The notes under the pieces: generated by a model
Seen by the model: only the letters and a program-made list of their open reading frames with translations
Told to the model about the DNA's origin: nothing
The model's database searches: none
Source of the DNA: Gammaproteobacteria bacterium
GTDB taxonomy: Bacteria > Pseudomonadota > Gammaproteobacteria > HK1
DNA: 14,787 nt
NCBI GenBank assembly: GCA_022822245.1
Contig: JAJECB010000293.1
Span: 1 to 14,787, forward strand
Reading direction: 5' to 3'
Shown: positions 7,198 to 12,590 of the stretch, in pieces
How the letters are laid out: each line of letters opens with the position of its first letter
Position numbering within the stretch: the stretch's first letter is position 1
Program-made: the position numbers and the translations under genes

Positions 7198-7568
7198 AGA
7201 CGCTGAGAATCAGCATCGCCGGCTACGACCGGATGAAGGCGCGCACGATGGCGATCGCCCGGGGAGAGCGCAAGCCGACCAGGGGCGAGCCGATGGTCTG
7301 GTTCGCCTCCATAGAGAGCTTCGCCAAGGTGCTCTCCGGGCGCAACCGCGATCTTCTGGCGCTGATCGCCCGGGAAAAGCCCTCCTCGCTCACGGAGCTC
7401 GCCGGACGAAACAAGTCGAACCTCTCTCGAACTCTCAAGACGATGTCGCGCTACGGCCTCGTGGAGTTGAAGGAAGGACAGCGCGGCACGCTCGTGCCGC
7501 GGGTTCCCTACGATCGGGTAAGCCTGGATGTCTCGCTTACATCACGGTCGCATCACGGTCGCGGGTAG
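7194..7568 (+). CDS. HVO_A0114-like antitoxin / transcriptional regulator (copy 2)
   Basis: This 124-residue protein has the layout of HVO_A0114-family DNA-binding proteins, which pair with TumE-type toxins. It has a beta-strand start (MKTLRISIAG), a linker, then PMVWFASIESFAKVLSGRN, and a winged helix: LLALIAREKPSSLTELAGRN, KSNLSRTLKTMSRYGLVEL, and a wing with GTLVPRVPYDRVSLDVSL. The start at 7194 is chosen because it overlaps the upstream stop (ATGA) and begins the conserved strand. Two oddities suggest erosion. It lacks three residues (Lys-Leu-Ala) of the helix-turn-helix that the fragmentary copy at 3881-4083 keeps. Its C-terminus is altered by an 11-bp tandem duplication. It likely still binds DNA, but this is uncertain. 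Confidence 0.7.
   Translation: MKTLRISIAGYDRMKARTMAIARGERKPTRGEPMVWFASIESFAKVLSGRNRDLLALIAREKPSSLTELAGRNKSNLSRTLKTMSRYGLVELKEGQRGTLVPRVPYDRVSLDVSLTSRSHHGRG
7540..7561. repeat. 11-bp tandem duplication at the end of the antitoxin gene
   Basis: CATCACGGTCG occurs twice in direct tandem. With a single unit the protein would end LTSRSRVA with a stop overlapping a downstream TGA; with two units it ends SRSHHGRG at 7568. It looks like a recent slippage event. Confidence 0.75.
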
Positions 7569-7671
7569 CATGAGGTACCGCGCGGTCTTGCTCATCAGGC
7601 TGGTCGTAGCGAGCACTCCCCCCGATTGGCCAGCGTTACAAGACGCAGGACACGCTCGCAGAGGCAGGATC

Positions 7672-7899
7672 ATGACTGACGGCAGTGTCTGGAAGGAGAG
7701 GCTGGTTGACCGCCTGGTCACCTACCATATCGAGGTGGACGGCCGACTCTTCGTCATCGAAAACGTCCCGGCACGGGTCGACGTGGAGACCGGAGAGAGC
7801 CACTTTGCTCCGGATACCGTCGAGCGATTGCAGAGGATCGTGCGGGAACGGCGCAGCCCGGTGCGCACCATCGAGGCGCCGGTGTTCGAATTTGCCTGA
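7672..7899 (+). CDS. YgiT-like antitoxin lacking the zinc finger
   Basis: This 75-residue protein resembles the YgiT-type antitoxin family (MqsA-like N-terminal module) found beside small RNase or DUF4258 toxins. Diagnostic stretches are VTYHIEVDGRLFVIENVPAR, then TGESHFAPDTVERLQRIV and RTIEAPVFEFA at the C-terminus. The usual zinc-binding Cys pairs are absent: the N-terminus is MTDGSVWKERLVD and the second knuckle position reads ARVDVETGE. Cysteine-free variants of this family do exist, as far as I recall. The ATG at 7672 is chosen for its GAGG at 7-nt spacing; the frame is open further upstream. No toxin partner is recognisable on either side, so it appears to be an orphan. Confidence 0.6.
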   Translation: MTDGSVWKERLVDRLVTYHIEVDGRLFVIENVPARVDVETGESHFAPDTVERLQRIVRERRSPVRTIEAPVFEFA

Positions 7900-7930
7900 T
7901 TCGGCTGCCGGAACCGATCGAAGCGCAGGG

Positions 7931-8068
7931 GCGCGGGACGGGTTGCCGTCGAAGGACTGTCCGCCGGAAGCGCCGGCACCGGAGCGTAAGGGGAGAGAGC
8001 GTGACGAGAACGCGAAGCCCCACCTCGAACCCGACCTCGAGTTCCAGTTGCAGGCTATCGAGGCCATC
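7931..8068 (+). pseudogene. Tail of AlbA_2-type protein plus restriction-subunit start (repeat copy 1)
   Basis: This block is a diverged copy of 9855-9992. In one frame it gives the tail GAGRVAVEGLSAGSAGTGA of the AlbA_2-type protein, ending at a TAA. In another frame, from 8003, it gives DENAKPHLEPDLEFQLQAIE, which resembles the N-terminus of type III restriction/DEAD-helicase (Res) subunits. Both parts are broken at the block edges: the left edge abuts the YgiT-like antitoxin and the right edge abuts a transposase fragment on the other strand. No functional product is expected. Confidence 0.6.
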
Positions 8069-8248
8069 AACTCCATACCGACGCGCGACTTCGACTACGC
8101 GTTCCCCAGGCCGCAAGCTCGCGAGCACCACCCGCGCCTTCTCTTCGTCGCTCCAGCGCCGGCGCCCCCGACCCGGCGCAGACATGCTCGGATCCCCAGC
8201 GCACGCGCGACCCCGCTCGCCACCTGAACCTCGTGCACCATCCTGCAT
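8069..8248 (-). mobile_element. N-terminal fragment of an IS66/IS3-type transposase protein
   Basis: On the minus strand an ATG at 8246-8248, with GGAG about 9 nt upstream, opens a frame with GRRRWSDEEKARVVLASLRP and GERVVEVARRYGV. This is the usual first helix-turn-helix of IS66 TnpA or IS3 OrfA proteins. After ARRYGV the frame runs directly into the antisense of the neighbouring repeat block, so only about 60 residues survive. A GTAATCGCGTTGGGTGACCG sequence on the minus strand at 8272-8291 could be the element's outer end, since IS66 elements start with GTAA-type termini. Family choice between IS66 and IS3 is uncertain. Confidence 0.5.
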
Positions 8249-8470
8249 CGGTTGACTCTCCTCGTGAAAAACGGTCACCCAACGCGATTACCTCACCGAT
8301 GGGAACGTGGTCCGTTCGTAGCGCTTGCGGTTGGCCTCGCGCATGCTTCGCTTGTCGTCATGGCCCCTACTCGCAATCGAACTTCGCGATCGGACAATTT
8401 CGTTGCGGGAACTCACGACATCATGTACCCGCTCGAAGGAGCCATTCATACCTCCGACAGGAGAGGCAAC

Positions 8471-8581
8471 ATGAAACTGCAACGCATCCGCACCACCCTG
8501 ACGGGCCTCTTCGCCGCCCTCTTCGTCGCCCTCGGCACGGCAACCGCACTCGCCCACCATCACAACGTCCCGGCTCCCTGA
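8471..8581 (+). CDS. Small secreted peptide of unknown function
   Basis: A 36-codon frame starts 7 nt after a strong AGGAGAGG ribosome-binding site. The product starts MKLQRIRTTLTGLFAALFVA and continues LGTATALA followed by HHHNVPAP. It is almost entirely a Sec-type signal peptide: positively charged start, 15-residue hydrophobic core, and Ala-Leu-Ala before the expected cleavage. The mature remainder would be only HHHNVPAP, which might bind a metal ion, or the gene may be a truncated secreted protein. A GC-rich hairpin follows 26 nt after the stop, and the outer-membrane protein gene lies 117 nt downstream. I do not recognise a family. Confidence 0.45.
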   Translation: MKLQRIRTTLTGLFAALFVALGTATALAHHHNVPAP

Positions 8582-8606
8582 CCGGCCTTCGGTCCGACAA
8601 TCGCCA

Positions 8607-8632
8607 GGGGGCCCCGTGCCTGCGGGGTCCCC
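8607..8632 (+). terminator. Strong GC hairpin without a U-tract
   Basis: GGGGGCCCCG (8607-8616) pairs with CGGGGTCCCC (8623-8632) across a 6-nt loop, one pair being G-T. It sits between the small secreted peptide gene and the outer-membrane protein gene. No run of T follows, so it is an attenuator or mRNA-stabilising structure at least as likely as an intrinsic terminator. Confidence 0.4.
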
Positions 8633-8697
8633 GCGGGGCGCTCCGGTCGGGTGCTCCCTGCACGGGTCGGACACGCTGGACCGCGCGGAGATACACC

Positions 8698-9423
8698 ATG
8701 ACGCGATTCCCAAGACTCCTCGCCATCGTCGTTTTCGCGTGCCTCCCGGTGAGCAGCCCCGCCGCGGAGTTCAGCTACAGCTACCTGGAGCTGATGGCGG
8801 ACATGTCGAAGACCGAGAACACGGCCTCCGACCCGTTGGAGAAGAATGCGCACGGCCGGCTGCTCGGGGTCGCCGGTTCCTGGGAGGTGTTCGATTCACT
8901 CTACCTGAAGGGCGTTTGGTCGAGAGAGACCAAGGACTTCCGGAACGAGGTGGCGCGCACGCCCGTCGATCTCGACAGCCGGCAGACCATTTTCGCTCTG
9001 GGAGCGGGATATCACTTCGACGCCGGCGAACGGACCAGCATCTACGCCGAGGCCCTCGCCATCGTGGATTTCGAGGTCGATCACCGGATCCCGATCGTCG
9101 TTCCCTTGCCGTCCGGGCCGCCCCTCGTATCGACGGCCGACTCCACCATCGACGGCAAAGGCTTCAGCGCCGCGGTCGGGGCGCGTCACTGGATCGGCGA
9201 AAGGCTGGAGATCGAAGGCCAGCTCTCACGCACCCACACCCGCGCGGATGTCGTTCGTACCGGCGGAAAGATCTCGGACTCCGAGACCATGTTCAGGATT
9301 GGCGCGCATGTTCATCTCGCCGAACGGGTGTCCGTTGGCCCCTTTCTCTCCTTCAGCAGGCATACGGACGACAACTTCGACAACATCAGGAAGCTCGGCG
9401 TCTCGCTTCGCTTCCATTTCTGA
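8698..9423 (+). CDS. Outer-membrane beta-barrel protein
   Basis: This 241-residue protein has a signal peptide (MTRFPRLLAIVVFACLPVSS then PAA, cleavage probably before EFSYSYLEL) and ends in LGVSLRFHF. A C-terminal Phe in an alternating strand is the signature recognised by the BAM assembly machinery. The mature part alternates short amphipathic strands (YLELMADMS, LYLKGVWSRET, QTIFALGAGYHF, SIYAEALAIVDF, FSAAVGARHWIG, LEIEGQLSRTHT, MFRIGAHVHLA, VSVGPFLSFSRH), consistent with an 8- to 10-stranded barrel of the OmpA/OmpW-like porin class. The ATG at 8698 has GGAG seven nt upstream. It appears complete, and its specific substrate or role cannot be told. It shows the host is Gram-negative. Confidence 0.8.
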   Translation: MTRFPRLLAIVVFACLPVSSPAAEFSYSYLELMADMSKTENTASDPLEKNAHGRLLGVAGSWEVFDSLYLKGVWSRETKDFRNEVARTPVDLDSRQTIFALGAGYHFDAGERTSIYAEALAIVDFEVDHRIPIVVPLPSGPPLVSTADSTIDGKGFSAAVGARHWIGERLEIEGQLSRTHTRADVVRTGGKISDSETMFRIGAHVHLAERVSVGPFLSFSRHTDDNFDNIRKLGVSLRFHF

Positions 9424-9460
9424 TCGGGGTGTTCGCCACGGCAGCCGTCGTTGGCACATC

Positions 9461-9928
9461 GTGAGGGCATGCCGGGCGGCGGGAACGGTCGAGCCGCGCT
9501 GGGAGCTGGAGCCGGGCGGGCTGCGGCTGGAGTTCGTGTTCGTCGGGACAGCGAGCGAATCCATCTCCGGCGGTGCGGTTCGAGAAACCGGTGGTGCGGC
9601 CCGGGAGGCTGGCGGTACCGAGCCGACGCGGCCAGAGTCACAGCCAGAGTCGCGGCCAGAGTCACTGGCGGCCAGAGTGCTTCGGCAACTGGCCGGGGGG
9701 CCGATGTCGAAGTCGGACCTGTCCCGGAGCCTGGGACAGAACAGCGTTTCCGGTCAGCTCAACAAGGTGATCCGCGCGCTCCTGGCGGATGGGAGCATTG
9801 GCTACACCATTCCCGAGAAGCCTCGAAGCCGACTTCAGATGTACCGCCTGACGGACGCGGGACGGGCTGCCGTCGAAGGACTGTCCGGCGGAGGCGCCCG
9901 CCGGCACCGGAGCGTAACGAGGGCGTGA
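9461..9928 (+). pseudogene. C-terminal part of an AlbA_2/Schlafen-type ATP-binding protein
   Basis: The 155 codons from a GTG at 9461 match the end of large AlbA_2-domain proteins (often annotated as ATP-binding or RecG-like DNA-binding proteins). A strand with GGLRLEFVFVGT is followed by a repetitive Pro-Glu-Ser linker (57-68). Then comes a winged helix: LAARVLRQLAGGPMSKSDLS, LGQNSVSGQLNKVIRALLAD and YTIPEKPRSRLQMYRLTDAG. The AlbA_2 and nucleotide-binding regions that should precede it (300 or more residues) are missing; the homology starts right after the beta-barrel gene. The fragment may express a free HTH domain but is more probably dead. Its tail is duplicated at 7931-8068. Confidence 0.6.
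9631..9678. repeat. Short degenerate tandem repeat in the linker region
   Basis: GCCAGAGT occurs four times (9631, 9643, 9655, 9671), the first three at a 12-bp period. It encodes the Pro-Glu-Ser-Gln/Arg linker before the winged helix. Such low-complexity linkers are common in AlbA_2 proteins. Confidence 0.65.
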
Positions 9929-10001
9929 CGGGAACGCGAAGCTCCGCTTCGAACCCGACCTCGACTTCCAGTTGCAGGCTGTCGAGGCCATCTTCGGCTG
10001 A
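9927..10001 (+). pseudogene. Restriction/helicase (Res-like) N-terminal stub (repeat copy 2)
   Basis: The 24-codon frame DGNAKLRFEPDLDFQLQAVE followed by AIFG and a stop resembles the N-terminus of type III restriction Res subunits and related DEAD-box helicases, where FxxFQxxAI-like residues precede the ATPase motifs. It lacks a start codon in frame (a GTG at 9925 is one base out). It follows the AlbA_2-type tail, as in an operon, and is cut after Ala-Ile. No function is expected. Confidence 0.5.
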
Positions 10002-10128
10002 ACCGCCCACCCCGGGGTTTCCGGAGACTGCCGTGTGTGAGTCACGCGGCCGGCACAAACCGGACATCGTGGAGGCAGGAGAAAGCTTGTAAGGCGTCGA
10101 TTGCGGCAAGCCGGAGGCAGGTCACGCA

Positions 10129-11212
10129 ATGGCCCGGGAAACGGAGATGGTCGAGACTCTGGACTACCGCCACAGCCCCTTGCCGCTCCGCGACGACCTC
10201 GTCGGTGCCCACCAGCGCGCCTGGGGCCCGGCTCGGGGCGCCCGGCGAGTGGTGGACCGGTGCGGTGCGGGTGGCGATCGCCGAGGAGACCCGCGCGGCA
10301 ACGGACTGCGGGTTGTGCCGAGACCGCAGGGCGGCACTGTCGCCCCGCGCGGTCACGGGAACCCGCACCTGCACGGCCGCCACCGGGCTCCCGGAAACCC
10401 TGGTCGAGGTCATACACCGGATCCGGACCGATTCGGGACGCCTGACCCGGGCGTTCTACGAGAGCGCGCTCGCCGGCGGCCTGAGCGACGCCGAGTACGT
10501 GGAGACGGTCGGGGTGATGGCGACGGTGATTGCCATCGACAGCTTCTGCGACGCCATGGGCATCCCCCGGCACGCGCTGCCGGCGCCCGCTGCCGGTGAG
10601 CCCCGCCGCCGCCGCCCGGCCGGCGCGAAGGACGGTCTGGCCTGGGTGCCGACGGTCGCGCCCGAAGACATGACCGAAGCGGAAGCCGGCATGTATGACG
10701 GCCTCTCCGCCGTCAACATCCACCGTGCCCTGTCTCTCGTGCCGGCCGAAGTGGCGGGGTTCTTCGATCTGGATGCAGCTCAGTACCTGCCCGATGCCGC
10801 GCTTCGCGACTTCGGCACCGAGTACCGGGCGCTCACCCATGCGCAGATCGAGTTTCTCGCGGCCCGGGTCTCCGCGATCAACCAGTGCTTCTACTGAACC
10901 ACCAGCCATGCGGTGCTGCTCCGTGGGAGCGGCGAGTACACGGGCAACGCCTACGACCTGGCCGCCATCGTCAGGGATGGTGCGGCCGATGGCGGCGTCG
11001 CGGCGGGAGCCGCGCTTTCCGCCTACGCAGACGCCTTCTTCGCCGGCGCGACCGCCTTTGCCGCCGCGCGCGAACGACTCGAGCGCGAAGTCGGCGAGGA
11101 GGCTTCGGTCGATGCCGTGGTCCGGGTCGCCGACGCGACCGGGATCCCGCTCGAAGAGGCAAAGGCCAGGATGTCGGTCGACATCCGGGAGGCCCTGAGC
11201 CTCGACGGGTGA
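10129..11212 (+). CDS. Alkylhydroperoxidase-related (AhpD-like) candidate selenoprotein
   Basis: Reading 10129-10224 in one frame, skipping one base of the GGGG run at 10223-10226, and reading on through the TGA at 10895-10897 gives a 360-residue protein. It belongs to the carboxymuconolactone decarboxylase/AhpD fold, whose members reduce peroxides with a CxxC pair. The second domain carries Glu241, Cys253, position 256 (UGA) and His260, which is exactly the Glu-x11-Cys-x2-Cys-x3-His spacing of AhpD with UGA in place of the second Cys (NQCFY-UGA-TTSHA). An N-terminal DCGLC (Cys60, Cys63) is also present. After the UGA the frame stays family-like for 104 codons to 11212. I recall a protein family annotated as alkylhydroperoxidase-related (seleno)protein that matches. 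The frameshift is either an error in the sequence or true decay. If the UGA is a plain stop, the enzyme would be dead. Confidence 0.75.
10915..10933 (+). promoter_or_regulatory. SECIS-like hairpin downstream of the in-frame UGA
   Basis: GCUGCUCC (10915-10922) pairs with GGAGCGGC (10926-10933), one pair being U-G, around a 3-nt loop GUG. The loop begins 25 nt after the UGA. Bacterial SECIS elements are stem-loops in the coding region just after the Sec codon, with the apical loop about 16-37 nt downstream and a G among its first two bases; this one meets all three criteria. SelB binding is inferred only. Confidence 0.6.
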
Positions 11213-11312
11213 TGCGGACCCCGACCGTTTGACCCGACACGACTCTACGCGGGGCCGCTGCCGTCGAGGCGGTACAGCACGTCCGCCCGCTGCTCGACTC
11301 CGAGGAGACTGC

Positions 11313-12134
11313 ATGGACGAGAGGAAGGTGCTCGACGCCGCTCGCATGGTGAATCTCGACCGCTGCCCCATCGAGGACCTCGATTCGGCGGACGGCGCCG
11401 CTTTCGCGCGGGCGGCACGCGGACGCTTCCGGAAGGACGGGATCTGCATGCTGCCCGGGTTCATCCGGCCCGAGGCCCTCGAGATCCTGGCCGAGGAAGC
11501 GAACGCGTGCGTCGGGGACGCGTGGTTCTGCAGGGGCACCCACAACGTCTATCTCACGGAGCCCTCTCCCGACGTACCCGCCGGGGACGTCGCGACGAGG
11601 TACGAACGGACCTTCGTGGGCTCGGTTCCCTACGATCGAATCGGGGAACACTCCTCGCTTCGGCGCCTGTACGAGTGGGACCCGCTGAAGGAGCTCATCC
11701 GCGTGGTCCTGGCAAAACCCCAGCTCCATCGTTTCGCGGATCCGCTCGGCGCGTGCTCCATGAACGTCTTCGTCGACGGCGGCGAGCATGGATGGCACTT
11801 CGACGAATCGGAGTTCTCCGTCACCCTGATGGTCCAGGCCCCGGAGTCGGGAGGAGCATTCGAATACGTGCCCCGGATCCGGGGGCGAGCGGATGAAAGG
11901 TCGACCGTTGCCGCCGTGCTGGACGGCGACCGCCGCCATGTGCGCGAGCTTCCCTTCACCGCCGGTGCCCTGCTCATCTTCGGCGGGCGCGAGACGCTGC
12001 ATCGAGTGACCCGGGTAAGCGGGACGATGCCCCGCCTCGTCCCGGTCCTTGCCTACGCTGAACGGCCAGGGCTCGAGAACAGCGACGAGGTCCGCATGCT
12101 GTTCTGGGGACGGACGGGCAAGCCGGCTGCGTGA
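11313..12134 (+). CDS. Fe(II)/2-oxoglutarate oxygenase, BesD/HalD-like
   Basis: This 273-residue protein has the double-stranded beta-helix signature of Fe(II)/2-oxoglutarate-dependent oxygenases. His162-Phe-Asp164 (EHGWHFDESEFSV) and His230 (ETLHRVTR) are the metal ligands, and Arg241, 11 residues on, is placed to bind 2-oxoglutarate. The stretch LMVQAPESGGAFEYVPRIR resembles the BesD/HalD amino-acid halogenases as I recall them, but those have Gly where Asp164 stands. With Asp kept, hydroxylation, not chlorination, is expected. The start at 11313 is chosen for GAGGAG 6 nt upstream; the frame is open further upstream without a good site. It lies 100 nt after the AhpD-like gene on the same strand, and the two may form a transcription unit. 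Substrate unknown. Confidence 0.8.
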   Translation: MDERKVLDAARMVNLDRCPIEDLDSADGAAFARAARGRFRKDGICMLPGFIRPEALEILAEEANACVGDAWFCRGTHNVYLTEPSPDVPAGDVATRYERTFVGSVPYDRIGEHSSLRRLYEWDPLKELIRVVLAKPQLHRFADPLGACSMNVFVDGGEHGWHFDESEFSVTLMVQAPESGGAFEYVPRIRGRADERSTVAAVLDGDRRHVRELPFTAGALLIFGGRETLHRVTRVSGTMPRLVPVLAYAERPGLENSDEVRMLFWGRTGKPAA

Positions 12135-12204
12135 GCGAGGGCACCGGGAGCCTTGGCAGCCCCGGCAACTCCGGTCCCGGAGCGTCGGAACGGTCAGAGG
12201 GGAT

Positions 12205-12222
12205 GCGGCACGCTCGTGCCGC
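12205..12222. repeat. Perfect 8-bp-stem palindrome, also present inside the antitoxin gene
   Basis: GCGGCACG-CT-CGTGCCGC is a perfect inverted repeat with a 2-nt centre. The same sequence, extended to 25 of 26 identical bases, occurs at 7483-7508, where it encodes GTLVPRVP of the HVO_A0114-like antitoxin. Here it sits at the broken edge of the IS21-like fragment. It could act as a hairpin for the oxygenase transcript, or be a third relic of the antitoxin. Confidence 0.6.
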
Positions 12223-12227
12223 GGGTC

Positions 12228-12538
12228 CCCGGGCAAGGGCGTGGCGACGTCGCACCAGCCCGCCGCCTCGGCGGTGCGCCGAAGCTGGGCAAACTTGCGC
12301 CGAACCATCACCCCGGCACGCGCAATGGCGCGGTCGGCGTCGCCCAACCGCATGCGAGTCAGGACTTGACGATATTCGAACATCTCGAACCTCCGGTTGG
12401 CTACCGGCTCCTCCCCTTGAGCGATTGCGCCGGGGAGGGTACCGGCGAGAATCGGTGGTCCGAGACCTCAGCTCAGCACTGCCCAAGTGGCTCCATTGAG
12501 GCGAACATCGAATGGCTCCATATGGGCGCTCACTGACA
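12228..12538 (-). mobile_element. IS21-family end with istA start, truncated
   Basis: On the minus strand the ATG at 12381-12383 begins MFEYRQVLTRMRLGDADRAI followed by ARAGVMVRRK and GWCDVATPLP. This is the N-terminal HTH of IstA, the DDE transposase of IS21 elements. Only about 52 residues remain before the sequence leaves the family at about 12228. The outer end is visible: the minus strand begins TGTCAGTGAGCG at 12538. Two direct copies of ATGGAGCCA follow, at 12513-12521 and 12488-12496, 25 bp apart. IS21 ends typically contain such multiple internal repeats that bind the transposase. The istB gene and the other end are absent, so the element cannot move. Confidence 0.75.
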
Positions 12539-12590
12539 CCTCTCGATTCCGGTCGGGAAACCCGTCGCTCGCCGGCCTTGGCGTTCCGCC

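Noticed and set aside
8616..9464. A 282-codon plus-strand frame overlapping the beta-barrel gene
   Set aside because: It is in the wrong frame; the beta-barrel frame has a signal peptide, alternating strands and a C-terminal Phe.
10885..11232. Treating the part after the UGA as a separate gene
   Set aside because: There is no ribosome-binding site or suitable start. The sequence immediately after the UGA (TTSHA) completes the catalytic motif of the upstream part, so it is one interrupted or recoded gene.
9662..11545. A 627-codon minus-strand frame across the AhpD-like and oxygenase genes
   Set aside because: It is antisense to coding sequence with recognisable motifs; its own product has no domain and mixes several unrelated regions.
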